37,518 nucleotides of DNA from Coriobacteriia bacterium. GTDB taxonomy: Bacteria > Actinomycetota > Coriobacteriia > Anaerosomatales > PALSA-660. How positions within the stretch are numbered: the stretch's first letter is position 1; every line of letters begins with the position of its first letter. The stretch is taken from contig JANYJF010000035.1 of NCBI GenBank assembly GCA_025361885.1, forward strand, positions 1-37,518, written 5' to 3'. Both the position numbers and the translations under genes were made by a program. The notes beneath the pieces are model-generated. The model worked only from the letters and a program-made list of their open reading frames with translations, did not search any database and had not been told where the DNA came from. Of this stretch, positions 16,386-24,418 are shown piece after piece.

Positions 16386-17367
16386 CCGGCACCATGAGCA
16401 AGGCTCGCGAACCGGCCCGGACGTTGAGTCGAGTGTGACCGACAACCAAACAGGAACCGTCGACCTGAGGGTGAAGGTGGCGGGCATCGAGCTGCGCAAC
16501 CCGGTGATGAGCGCCTCGGGCACGTTCGCTTCCGGATTCGAGTACGCGGCATTCGTGGAGCCTTCACGCCTCGGCGCGCTCGTCACCAAGGGCGTCTCGC
16601 TCGAGCCGTGGGCGGGCAACGCGTCGCCTCGCATCGCCGAGACCGCGTCGGGGATGCTCAACTCCATCGGCCTGCAGAACCCGGGGGTCGAGGTCTTCAT
16701 CGCACGTGACCTGGCGTGGTTGTCCACGTGGGACGTGCCCGTTGTCGTGAACGTCTCGGGGCACAGCGTCGAGGAGTACGTCGCGGTCGTGGAGCGCTTG
16801 GACGCCGAGGTCGGAATCGATGCGCTCGAGGTCAACATATCGTGCCCGAACGTGGATGCCGGCGGCATGGCCTTCGGGACGGACTGCTCCTCCGCAGCCG
16901 AAGTGACGCGCAGAGTGCGCGCGGTGACCGGAAAGCCGTTGATCGTGAAGCTGAGCCCCAACGTCACCGACATCGCGGAGATCGCACGCGCGGTGGAAGC
17001 GGAGGGCGCCGACGCGGTGAGCCTGATAAACACGCTGCTCGGGATGGCGATCGATGCGCACTCCTTCAAGCCGAAGCTGGCCCGTGCCGTGGGTGGCCTG
17101 TCCGGCCCCGCGATCAAGCCGGTCGCCCTTCGCATGGTGTGGCAGGTCTCGAGAGCTGTCGGTATTCCGGTGATCGGGATGGGCGGGATAATGACAGGCG
17201 AGGACGCTGTGGAGTTCATGCTCGCCGGCGCGTCGGCGGTCGCGGTGGGAACCGCCAACTTCGTGGACCCTACGGCGACACTGCGGGTGATCGACGGCAT
17301 CGTGGCATTCTGCCGCGAGCACGGTATCGCGCGGGCGAGCGAGTTGACCGGCGCGCTGAGGGGCTGA
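16357..17367 (+). CDS. pyrD: Dihydroorotate dehydrogenase, class 1B catalytic subunit
   Basis: A 336-residue FMN enzyme oxidising dihydroorotate to orotate. It shows NPVMSASGTFASG and the active-site NISCPNVDAGG with catalytic Cys163, the base used by class 1 enzymes in place of Ser. It also has KLSPNVTDI and the FMN-phosphate segment GMGGIMTGEDAVEFMLAG. The ATG at 16357 is chosen because AAGGAGGT ends eight bases before it. That start overlaps pyrK by 29 bases and gives about 26 extra polar residues before the conserved core. A GTG at 16435 is the alternative and would give 310 residues, closer to the family norm, but it has no good ribosome site. Pairing with pyrK supports class 1B. Confidence 0.95.
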   Translation: MPPKSPRDTDRHHEQGSRTGPDVESSVTDNQTGTVDLRVKVAGIELRNPVMSASGTFASGFEYAAFVEPSRLGALVTKGVSLEPWAGNASPRIAETASGMLNSIGLQNPGVEVFIARDLAWLSTWDVPVVVNVSGHSVEEYVAVVERLDAEVGIDALEVNISCPNVDAGGMAFGTDCSSAAEVTRRVRAVTGKPLIVKLSPNVTDIAEIARAVEAEGADAVSLINTLLGMAIDAHSFKPKLARAVGGLSGPAIKPVALRMVWQVSRAVGIPVIGMGGIMTGEDAVEFMLAGASAVAVGTANFVDPTATLRVIDGIVAFCREHGIARASELTGALRG

Positions 17368-17383
17368 AGAGAGAGGCTTCGAC

Positions 17384-18094
17384 ATGTCGCTGAAGGACCG
17401 CATCATCGTCGCGCTGGACCAGCCCGACGCGCTCTCGGCGCTCGCGTGCGGGCGTGCGCTCACGGGCCGGGCGAAGTGGGTCAAGGTCGGCATGACGCTG
17501 TACTACGCGGAGGGTCCGGGCATCGTGCGTCAACTGCGGGATCTCGGGTTCGATGTGTTCCTCGACCTGAAGCTCCACGACATACCCAACCAGGTCCGCG
17601 GCGCGGCGTTCGCATTGGGCGGACTCGGCGCGGGGATGATCACCGTCCACGCGTCCGGCGGTCACGACATGATCGCGGCGGCGGTGCAGGGCGCCCGCGA
17701 AGGAGCCGAGCAGGCTGGCGTGCGCGCCCCCGCTGTCCTCGCCATAACGGTGCTCACGAGCATCGACGTCGCGACACTGCTTCAGACCGGCGTCAGCCGC
17801 GGCCCCGCCGAACAGGTATGGGAGCTCGCCGGCCTGGCACACCGCGCGGGCGCGGACGGCGTGGTCTGCTCGCCGCGGGAGGCCCGCGACCTGCGCGGCA
17901 TGCTGGGGATGGACACACTCATCGTCACGCCCGGGATCCGGCCCTCCTGGGCTTCGACGCCGGACGACCAGGCTCGCACCTCCACGCCGCTTGCGGCGAT
18001 ACAGGCTGGCGCGTCGCATCTGGTCATCGGCCGTCCCATCACCGCCGCCGCCGACCCCGCGGCCGCTTTCGACCACATCCTCGAGGAAGAGTAG
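17384..18094 (+). CDS. pyrF: Orotidine 5'-phosphate decarboxylase
   Basis: A 236-residue TIM-barrel enzyme that converts OMP to UMP, the last step of the pathway. The catalytic segment FLDLKLHDIPNQV carries Asp61, Lys63 and Asp66, and the phosphate-binding end shows TPGIRPSW and GASHLVIGRPIT. Length and motifs match the type I bacterial PyrF, such as that of Bacillus, rather than the longer mycobacterial type. It follows pyrD by 16 bases with GAGAGG upstream, and pyrE follows 12 bases later. Confidence 0.97.
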   Translation: MSLKDRIIVALDQPDALSALACGRALTGRAKWVKVGMTLYYAEGPGIVRQLRDLGFDVFLDLKLHDIPNQVRGAAFALGGLGAGMITVHASGGHDMIAAAVQGAREGAEQAGVRAPAVLAITVLTSIDVATLLQTGVSRGPAEQVWELAGLAHRAGADGVVCSPREARDLRGMLGMDTLIVTPGIRPSWASTPDDQARTSTPLAAIQAGASHLVIGRPITAAADPAAAFDHILEEE

Positions 18095-18106
18095 GGAACA
18101 CCAGCC

Positions 18107-18712
18107 ATGTCCGACGATTCCCACATCGCCCACGCAATGACCGACTCCGAGGTCCTCGGCGCCCTCAAGGATTCGAAGGCGATCCTGAGCGGCCACTTCC
18201 AGCTGACTTCCGGCCGTCACTCCGACACGTACGTCCAATGTGCTCGCGTCCTCGAGGACCCGGCGCTCACCACGCGCCTAGCCCGCACGCTCGTGGACCG
18301 CATCGGCGACATGCGGATCGACCTCGTCGCCGCCCCGGCGGTAGGCGGCATCATCATCGGGTTCGCCGTGGCGCAAGCCCTGGGGGTCAGGTTCATCTTC
18401 AGCGAGCGACACGAAGGCCGGATGTCGTTCAGGCGGGCATTCAAGATCCATCCTGGCGAGCGGGTGCTCATCGTGGAAGACGTGGTCACAACGGGTGGTA
18501 GCGTGGCGGAGGTCATCGAATCGGTGCGCGAGGGAGGCGGGGTGCCCGTTGCGGTCGCGTCGCTCATCGATCGCGGCGGACCGAAGGTGTTCGACCTCGA
18601 GCTGTACCCTCTCCTTGGACTCAAGGTGGAATCTTGGGAGGCCGATGCGTGTGGCCTCTGCGCCTCCGGGGTGCCTCTGTACTCGCCCGGAAGTCGTCGG
18701 CTCGAGAAGTAG
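18107..18712 (+). CDS. pyrE: Orotate phosphoribosyltransferase
   Basis: A 201-residue enzyme that joins orotate to PRPP to give OMP. The PRPP-binding motif VLIVEDVVTTGGSV is at about 120-133, and HFQLTSGRHSDTYVQC near the start is typical of the longer PyrE form seen in actinobacteria and archaea. The first 10 residues are poorly conserved, so a start at the ATG at 18137 is possible, though neither has a strong ribosome site. It ends the pyr operon; a separate promoter for the next genes begins four bases after its stop. Confidence 0.95.
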   Translation: MSDDSHIAHAMTDSEVLGALKDSKAILSGHFQLTSGRHSDTYVQCARVLEDPALTTRLARTLVDRIGDMRIDLVAAPAVGGIIIGFAVAQALGVRFIFSERHEGRMSFRRAFKIHPGERVLIVEDVVTTGGSVAEVIESVREGGGVPVAVASLIDRGGPKVFDLELYPLLGLKVESWEADACGLCASGVPLYSPGSRRLEK

Positions 18713-18715
18713 CTA

Positions 18716-18744
18716 TTGGCATTGCCGCAGGTCAACGCTAACAT
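18716..18744 (+). promoter_or_regulatory. Predicted promoter of mihF-gmk-rpoZ
   Basis: TTGGCA (18716-18721), a 17-base spacer and TAACAT (18739-18744), placed directly after the pyrE stop. Transcription would start near 18751, leaving a leader of about 83 bases in which I see no recognisable structure. Confidence 0.55.
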
Positions 18745-18833
18745 CGAGGGTGTTGTGCAACGTGATCGTCCCGGCTTTGCGCGTCGGGACGCGGAGAGAC
18801 CGCCCGCATCTCGGGAGGACAACAGGAGGAACA

Positions 18834-19142
18834 ATGGCGCTACCGCCCCTTACCCCCGCCGACCGCCAAGCCGCGCTCAAGAAGGCCGCCGAAGCGCGTC
18901 AGAAGCGCGCGGCCCTGCGAGCTGAGATCAAGAGCGGCAAGATCGCGTTCGCCGGTCTGATGAAGAAGTCGGACGATCCGATCGTGGCACGCATGAAGGT
19001 GTCGACCCTGCTGGAGAGCCTGCCCGGCTTCGGCAAGGCGAAGGCTGCCAAGGTCATGACGGAGCTCGGGATCTCGGAATCGCGTCGCGTCCAAGGACTC
19101 GGAGCCCGGCAGCGCGAGATGCTGCTGGAGCGCCTAGGCTGA
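18834..19142 (+). CDS. mihF: Integration host factor, actinobacterial type (MihF)
   Basis: A 102-residue basic DNA-binding protein. It has the family's MALPPLTPADRQAALKKAAE opening, a Lys/Arg-rich helical N-terminal half and a C-terminal helix-hairpin-helix-like part, LLESLPGFGKAKAAKVM. MihF is unrelated to the HU/IHF proteins of Proteobacteria; in actinobacteria it shapes the nucleoid and was found as a host factor for phage integration. The ATG is preceded by AGGAGGA, the strongest ribosome site in the neighbourhood. The order mihF-gmk-rpoZ after pyrimidine genes is the same as in mycobacteria, which supports both the call and an actinobacterial source. Confidence 0.93.
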   Translation: MALPPLTPADRQAALKKAAEARQKRAALRAEIKSGKIAFAGLMKKSDDPIVARMKVSTLLESLPGFGKAKAAKVMTELGISESRRVQGLGARQREMLLERLG

Positions 19143-19171
19143 CGGTCCGCCATCACGAGAAGGAACGGCGG

Positions 19172-19774
19172 ATGCCAGGTCCGATGCGCGAAGGACATCT
19201 GTTCATAATCTCCGGTCCGTCCGGAGCCGGTAAGGGGACCTTGGTGCGGGAGCTGACCGCCAGGGTCCCCGGCCTGTGGGTCTCCGTCTCCGCAACGACG
19301 CGCACCCCGCGGGCTGGCGAGCGCGATGGAGTGGACTACTTCTTCCTGACCGCGAGCGAGTTCGAGGCGAGAGTCCACCACGGCGAGTTCCTGGAGCACG
19401 CCGAAGTGCATGGAAACCGGTACGGCACACTCCGCTCGGCGGTGGAGCGCCGCCTCGCGCAAGGCGTCGATGTCATCCTGGAGATCGACCCGCAGGGCGC
19501 CAGGCAGGTCCGCGACCAGATGAAGCGCAGCCGTCTCATCTTCGTCAAGACAGTGACGACCGAAGAGCTCGCCGCACGGATCCGAAAACGCGGAGCGGAG
19601 ACGGAAGAGCAGATCAGGACCCGTATGGTGACCGCCGAGCATGAGCTGACGCTTGAGGGAACATACGACTATGTGGTAATAAACGACGACGTGTCGCGGG
19701 CGACCGACGAGTTGGTCGGTATGATCCGTTCTGTGGGCGAAGAGCAACCCGCCCGTCCCGACGAAGAAGGATAG
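19172..19774 (+). CDS. gmk: Guanylate kinase
   Basis: A 200-residue enzyme that phosphorylates GMP to GDP with ATP. The P-loop GPSGAGKGT is at 15-23. The GMP-binding segment TTRTPRAGERDGVDYFF follows, and EHAEVHGNRYGT and DVILEIDPQGA are as in the family. An ATG at 19184, four codons downstream, is an alternative start. It lies between mihF and rpoZ, the usual actinobacterial arrangement, and ends 13 bases before rpoZ. Nothing unusual is seen. Confidence 0.97.
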   Translation: MPGPMREGHLFIISGPSGAGKGTLVRELTARVPGLWVSVSATTRTPRAGERDGVDYFFLTASEFEARVHHGEFLEHAEVHGNRYGTLRSAVERRLAQGVDVILEIDPQGARQVRDQMKRSRLIFVKTVTTEELAARIRKRGAETEEQIRTRMVTAEHELTLEGTYDYVVINDDVSRATDELVGMIRSVGEEQPARPDEEG

Positions 19775-19787
19775 AGGCTGACTCCTC

Positions 19788-20036
19788 ATGGTCATCAAGC
19801 CCGAGATCGACCTGCTGCTTTCGAAGGTGGACTCCAAGTACACCCTCTGCATCGTCTCAGCCAAGCGTGCCCGCCAGATCAACGATATGCTGCATGGCGT
19901 GCGCGACCAGGCGCTGCTGACGATGTCGGCGCCGCAGATCGCACAGATCACGTCGACCAAGCCGCTCACGCTGGCGCTCGACGAGATAGCGTCCGGTGAC
20001 GTGAGCTACGAGCGCGTGAAGGATGGCATCAAGTAA
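19788..20036 (+). CDS. rpoZ: RNA polymerase omega subunit
   Basis: An 82-residue small subunit that supports assembly of the RNA polymerase beta' chain. The family core is visible in KVDSKYTLCIVSAKRARQIN and in the C-terminal KPLTLALDEIASGDVSYE. The downstream thiI start lies near or inside its end, depending on which codon is used. The location after gmk is widely conserved in bacteria. Confidence 0.95.
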   Translation: MVIKPEIDLLLSKVDSKYTLCIVSAKRARQINDMLHGVRDQALLTMSAPQIAQITSTKPLTLALDEIASGDVSYERVKDGIK

Positions 20037-20049
20037 GAAGGCGATGCCC

Positions 20050-21279
20050 GTGTTCGAACGCGCCGCTCTGGTCCACTACCACGAGATCGGCCTGAAGGGC
20101 CACAATCGCTCGAGGTTCGAGGACCGCCTCAGGATCAACCTCAAGGCCGCCGTACGCGGCCTTGACGCAGCCGGGGACGTGGAGCGCATCTCCGCGCGCG
20201 TGATGATACGCATCCTCGGGGACGACCCTGTCTCTCGCGAGGAAGTCCTCCAGGCGAGCTCCGCGATCCCCGGGGTCAGTCATGTCTCCGACGCCGTGCT
20301 GTGTTCGCGCGAGGAACAGGACATCCTGCAGGCCGCCACGCTCGTTATGCGGGAAGCCGGAGAGTTCGCGTCGTTCCGCGTGGATGCCCGCCGCTCCAAC
20401 ACGGACCACCCGACCTCGTCGCTGCAGATGAACATCGACATCGGGTCACATCTCGTGTCCGTGTTCCAGCGCAAGGTCGACCTGTCGAATCCCGAGGTCA
20501 CCTGCCGAGTGGAGATAGTGGAGGGGTACGCGTTCGTCTACGCCCGCAGGCTGCCCGGTCCCGGGGGCCTGCCGGTCGGGACGTCGGGCAAGGTCGTGGC
20601 GCTGCTGTCATCCGGTATCGACTCACCCGTGGCGGCATGGCGGGTGATGAAGCGAGGCGCAGTGGTCATCGGTGTGCACTTCTCCGGCTACCCCGCGACG
20701 TCTGACGGATCCACGCGCACGGTCATGGAGATCGCGCAGGTCCTCGACAGGGGCCTCGGCATCGGACGCGTGTACTCGGTGCCGTTCGGCGATCTCCAGC
20801 GACGCATCTCTCTCACGTGCCCGCCCGACCTGCGCGTGCTCCTCTACCGGAGGTTGATGGTTCGGGTCGCGGAGGCCATCGCCGCGGTCGAGAGAGCCAA
20901 AGGAATCGTGACGGGGGAGAGCCTCGGACAGGTTGCATCGCAGACGCTCGAGAACATCGCCGCGGTGGATGACGCCGCGACACTGCCCGTCCTGCGCCCG
21001 CTGATCGGTATGGACAAGAACGAGATCACGGTCGACGCGCGCCGCATCGGCACGTACGAGCTGTCGATCCGCAAGGACCCCGACTGCTGCACGCTCTTCA
21101 TGCCGCGCAATCCCCAGACACACGCGACGGTGGCGGAAGTGATCGCGGGCGAGGCGGAACTCGACCTCGACTCCATGGTGAGCGAGGCTGTCGCCTCGGC
21201 CCGGTACCGGGACTTCAAGTGCCCGTCGTACCGGAAGCCGAAGGTGTCCGTCGGGGCGCCATGGAAGGACGAGGCGTGA
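20050..21279 (+). CDS. thiI: tRNA 4-thiouridine synthetase ThiI (short form without rhodanese domain)
   Basis: About 409 residues from the GTG at 20050, chosen because AGAAGG sits eight bases upstream and family similarity begins FERAALVHYHEIGLKGHNR; ATG codons at 20023 and 20044 are alternatives. The N-terminal ferredoxin-like and THUMP domains bind the tRNA end. The PP-loop SSGIDSPVAAW (from residue 187) adenylates uridine 8, and the segment DPDCCTLFMPRNPQTH holds Cys346/Cys347. There is no C-terminal rhodanese domain, as in Bacillus ThiI, so sulfur must come directly from a cysteine desulfurase; none is in the window. The next gene overlaps as GTGA and is also a probable tRNA-modifying enzyme. 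Confidence 0.93.
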   Translation: MFERAALVHYHEIGLKGHNRSRFEDRLRINLKAAVRGLDAAGDVERISARVMIRILGDDPVSREEVLQASSAIPGVSHVSDAVLCSREEQDILQAATLVMREAGEFASFRVDARRSNTDHPTSSLQMNIDIGSHLVSVFQRKVDLSNPEVTCRVEIVEGYAFVYARRLPGPGGLPVGTSGKVVALLSSGIDSPVAAWRVMKRGAVVIGVHFSGYPATSDGSTRTVMEIAQVLDRGLGIGRVYSVPFGDLQRRISLTCPPDLRVLLYRRLMVRVAEAIAAVERAKGIVTGESLGQVASQTLENIAAVDDAATLPVLRPLIGMDKNEITVDARRIGTYELSIRKDPDCCTLFMPRNPQTHATVAEVIAGEAELDLDSMVSEAVASARYRDFKCPSYRKPKVSVGAPWKDEA

Positions 21280-22424
21280 GCACCCTGTGCTCACAGCCAC
21301 GTCGCCGGGTGCTGGTCCTGGAGCCCTACTACGCCGGATCGCATCGCGCCGTGCTGGATGGTGTCCTCGCACGACTGGGCGACGAGTGGGAGGCCGATCT
21401 GCTGACGCTGCCTGCCCGCAAGTGGAAGTGGCGCATGCGCGGGGCGGGGATCACCATGGCCGACCGCGCCCTCGAACTGCACGTCGCCGGTGCCAGGTGG
21501 GACCTCGTGTTCGCGTCGACCTTCGTGAACCTCGCGGAGTTCAGGGGTCTGGCTGGCAACGCTGTCGCAGGCGTTCCGAGTGTCGTGTACTTCCACGAGA
21601 ACCAGCTGCTCTACCCCGTTCGGCACGAGGCCGAGTGGGACCTGCAGTTCCCGCTGACGAACATCACGTCGGCGCTGGCCGCGGACGAGTGCTGGTTCAA
21701 CACCGCGTGGAACCTCGATGGCTTCCTTCGCGAGATACCGGGGTTCCTCAAGCGGTTCCCAGACCACCACCCCAAGCGCGTCGTGGAACGTATCCGTGCG
21801 AAGTCTGCAGTGCTGCATCCGCCCATCGACATGACGGCCATCGAATCGCTCCCTGTGACGCGCAGCGCGCACGCGCGGATCGTGTGGCCGCACCGATGGG
21901 AGCACGACAAGGATCCCGACACCTTCTTCGAGGCCGTGACCGCGCTCGCAGCCGAGAAGCTCGATTTCGAAGTGGCCGTCGCGGGGCAGGCGTTCGCCGA
22001 CCGCGCTGACTGCTTCGCGCAGGCCGAGTCCGCTCTGGGGCCGCGGCTCGTGCACATCGGTGAGCCGGAGAGCCGCGAGGACTACGCGCGGCTGCTGCGC
22101 TCGTCCGATATCGCGGTGTCGACCGCCGCCAACGAGTTCTTCGGCATCGCGATGATCGAGGCGTGCCACGCAGGGTGCTACCCGCTTGTGCCCGACGACT
22201 TGGCATATCCCGAGCTGTACCCGGCGCAGTTCAGGTATCGTGGCGCGCAGGAGCTGACTGCCCGGCTCAGGTCGCTCGTGGCCGAGAGGCCGGTAGCAGG
22301 CGCTGCGAGCGACATCGGCCGAGCGTACACTCTCGATGTGATGATGCCGGCGTGGCGCGGAGCGTTCGAGCGGGCATGCCGCGTTGGCGCGACAGGCGAG
22401 CAAAGCGAAGGGAGGGGTGCGTGA
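21276..22424 (+). CDS. GTDC1/QTMAN-like glycosyltransferase (putative tRNA-queuosine mannosyltransferase)
   Basis: A 382-residue GT-B fold glycosyltransferase with the DUF3524 N-terminal domain. Diagnostic segments are LEPYYAGSHRAVLDG, LPARKWKWRMRGAG, VVYFHENQLLYPV, NITSALAADECWFN and WPHRWEHDKDPDTFF. The GT4-type donor site is TAANEFFGIAMIEACHAGCYPL. Animal GTDC1 (QTMAN) adds mannose from GDP-mannose to queuosine in tRNA-Asp, and these segments are the ones that family shares. The substrate here is inferred from the family and from the GTGA overlap with thiI; no queuosine gene is in the window to support it. An earlier in-frame ATG at 21219 lies within thiI and is rejected. Another GT4 activity cannot be excluded. 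Confidence 0.8.
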   Translation: MSTLCSQPRRRVLVLEPYYAGSHRAVLDGVLARLGDEWEADLLTLPARKWKWRMRGAGITMADRALELHVAGARWDLVFASTFVNLAEFRGLAGNAVAGVPSVVYFHENQLLYPVRHEAEWDLQFPLTNITSALAADECWFNTAWNLDGFLREIPGFLKRFPDHHPKRVVERIRAKSAVLHPPIDMTAIESLPVTRSAHARIVWPHRWEHDKDPDTFFEAVTALAAEKLDFEVAVAGQAFADRADCFAQAESALGPRLVHIGEPESREDYARLLRSSDIAVSTAANEFFGIAMIEACHAGCYPLVPDDLAYPELYPAQFRYRGAQELTARLRSLVAERPVAGAASDIGRAYTLDVMMPAWRGAFERACRVGATGEQSEGRGA

Positions 22425-22666
22425 CTGTGGGCGAGCTCATCGCCGGGTTCGGCATTCCCTTGCTGCTCGCGATCGCTGCGGTGGGGGTCGTCGCATTCCT
22501 GCTCCTGCGGGATCTCGGACGACGCGACACCGATGTCAGGGCAAAGGCGCGCACGGACCTGATCCTCGGCAGGCCCGGGGAGCATCGCAGCCGTTTCGGA
22601 CTGCGAGGCACGCGGCCTCCTGCGGATGACGCGGACTCCACTCGCGCAGAGGGGGACGACCGGTGA
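22421..22666 (+). CDS. Small single-span membrane protein, unknown function
   Basis: An 81-residue protein with one hydrophobic helix (about 4-29, LIAGFGIPLLLAIAAVGVVAFLLL), followed by a charged tail rich in Arg and Asp with no known motif. The GTG at 22421 overlaps the upstream gene as GTGA, with GGGAGGGG before it, and its own stop overlaps the deacetylase start the same way, so it is very likely translated. The predicted topology is N-terminus out, tail in the cytoplasm. I do not recognise a family. Its position suggests a link with the envelope genes downstream, but only by location. Confidence 0.7.
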   Translation: MTVGELIAGFGIPLLLAIAAVGVVAFLLLRDLGRRDTDVRAKARTDLILGRPGEHRSRFGLRGTRPPADDADSTRAEGDDR

Positions 22667-23985
22667 GGACGACCAGCAGATCCGCGGCACTCGTCATCGC
22701 AAGCGCGCTGCTAGTGACCGTCGCGCTGGCCGGCACTGTGCCGTCGGCCACCGCCGCGCCGCAGATGCCTTCGTGGGGAAGCCGGTACGTCGGCCAGTCG
22801 ATGAAGGGTGTGGTGACGAAGGAGAAGGCCGTCGCCATCACCATCGACGACGGGCCGACCGCGGCCACCAAGAAGGTCGTCGGCATCCTGGACAGCTACG
22901 GCGCCAAAGGCACGTTCTTCTTCATCAAGAACCGGTACAAGGGCGATCCGAACTGGGTGCTGTCCGCCTCGGAGCATGGACACGAGATCGGCAACCATGG
23001 AGCGACACATACGCCGCTGCAGGGGCGTACGCCCGAGATCCTCCGCTCCCAGATCACCGACGACGACGCTTGGATCGCGCAGCTCACCGGCCGCGAGCCC
23101 CTGTGGGTGCGGCCGAGCGGTGGCTTCATCGACGACGGAGGCAGGGCCGCCATCGCGGACACCGGCCACCTACTGGGCCTGTGGACGATCGACAGCCAGG
23201 ACTCCCACGGCGGCGCCAAGAACTACACCTCGGACGCGGTCTTCCGCAACGCGACGGCCAACGTCCGCCCCGGCTCGATCATCTTGCTGCACCAGACACA
23301 CGACTGGTCGGTCGCCGCGCTCCCGCGGATCTGCGCCTGGCTGCGCGACAACGGGTACCGGATGGTCACGCTCTCCGAACTGGCCGCGACCGGCACACCG
23401 GGAAAGCCCATCGGCGAGGCTGTGTCGTCCACCTCCGCCGACTCGGTCAAGTATCCGGCGACGCTGGGTCTCGGGCCGGTGGCCTACACGCCGACGGTGG
23501 CGGGCCCCGCGCCCGATCCCGTGCGGGACCCGAAGTCGACCGCGGTTGCGGCAGCGCCGGCGAAGGCGGTCGGCACCAAGTCCGCGGAAACCAGCGCGTC
23601 GGCGGCCGGCGGGACCGGGCTTTTGTCGCGCGTTCCGGCGTGGCTGTTGTGGGTGGCGGGCATTCTCGCCGTCGTGCAGCTGGTGGCACAGGTCGCCTGC
23701 CTGTACGGGATATGGATGCTGCGTGCCGATCATCTCCGAGGCGGGCGCAAGTGGCCGTGGGTGCTCGCCGTGGTGCTTGGTGGGCTCATCGGGTGTGCGG
23801 CCTACGTCATGGCCGCGCGCCGGCCCGCATCCGGGCGCCGGCGTCCGCCCTCGCGCGGTGCGAGTGGCCGTGCGGGTCACTCGCGTGCCGAGGAGCCCGG
23901 GGCCGCAGCACGCGACCACGGAGATGACTCCCCGGACACCGAAGCCGACGACTGGGGCTACTACGATCCGGAGCGCGGGGCGTAG
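22663..23985 (+). CDS. NodB-type polysaccharide deacetylase with C-terminal membrane tail
   Basis: A 440-residue exported enzyme. A signal peptide or N-terminal anchor (about 8-31) is followed by a NodB homology domain (about 50-250). The five motifs are there: TIDDGPT, the metal-binding pair in GNHGATH, WVRPSGG, LWTIDSQD and IILLHQTH. A linker rich in Ala, Pro and Thr leads to two membrane helices (about 322-346 and 364-385) and a cytoplasmic basic-acidic tail. The enzyme should remove N-acetyl groups from a cell-wall or surface sugar polymer at the outer face of the membrane. The second helix region, with RGGRKWPWVLAVVLGGLIG, resembles the PLDc_N helix pair of the next gene product, which is unusual for this enzyme class. 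Confidence 0.87.
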   Translation: MRTTSRSAALVIASALLVTVALAGTVPSATAAPQMPSWGSRYVGQSMKGVVTKEKAVAITIDDGPTAATKKVVGILDSYGAKGTFFFIKNRYKGDPNWVLSASEHGHEIGNHGATHTPLQGRTPEILRSQITDDDAWIAQLTGREPLWVRPSGGFIDDGGRAAIADTGHLLGLWTIDSQDSHGGAKNYTSDAVFRNATANVRPGSIILLHQTHDWSVAALPRICAWLRDNGYRMVTLSELAATGTPGKPIGEAVSSTSADSVKYPATLGLGPVAYTPTVAGPAPDPVRDPKSTAVAAAPAKAVGTKSAETSASAAGGTGLLSRVPAWLLWVAGILAVVQLVAQVACLYGIWMLRADHLRGGRKWPWVLAVVLGGLIGCAAYVMAARRPASGRRRPPSRGASGRAGHSRAEEPGAAARDHGDDSPDTEADDWGYYDPERGA

Positions 23986-24091
23986 GGGAGGCCCGGACCC
24001 GCGGCCCCCTGGTCGCGGCGTCTTGTGTATCGGCCGCAGTGTCGAGATGCGCCGCGACCTGTCCGCCCGGCCGTGAGAAGGAGAGTGCACG

Positions 24092-24418
24092 ATGACGACG
24101 CAGGTCCCCCTTTCACAGATCCCACCGGCAGGATGGGTCGCCATCGCGGTGGTGGGCGTGTTCACCGTGGTCATGCTGGTCATCGCTCTCCTCGACCTGT
24201 ATCGCCGGCCGGTCGAGCAGGTCACCGGCGGCCGCAAGTGGGTCTGGCTGCTCGTGATCCTGTTCATCAACTCCGGCCTCGGGGCGATCATCTACCTGCT
24301 CGCGGGCCGCAAGCCCGAGCCCGCCGATGACCAACCACCGGCGGTGCCCGCGTCGGACCGTGCCGCCGCTGCCGCCGACTCGCTCTACGGCACGCCGGGG
24401 GACGGCGAGCAGCGGTGA
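24092..24418 (+). CDS. PLDc_N-domain membrane protein
   Basis: A 108-residue protein with two helices (about 13-36 and 50-71) joined by LYRRPVEQVTGGRKWVW. This is the signature of the small two-helix domain found at the N-terminus of cardiolipin synthases (PLDc_N) and in many small actinobacterial and firmicute membrane proteins. The C-terminal tail is rich in Pro, Ala and Asp. No phospholipase domain is present. It overlaps an ABC transporter ATPase as GTGA, and such proteins are often encoded beside ABC exporters, so an accessory role for that exporter is plausible. Start supported by GAGAAGGAGAG. Confidence 0.75.
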   Translation: MTTQVPLSQIPPAGWVAIAVVGVFTVVMLVIALLDLYRRPVEQVTGGRKWVWLLVILFINSGLGAIIYLLAGRKPEPADDQPPAVPASDRAAAAADSLYGTPGDGEQR

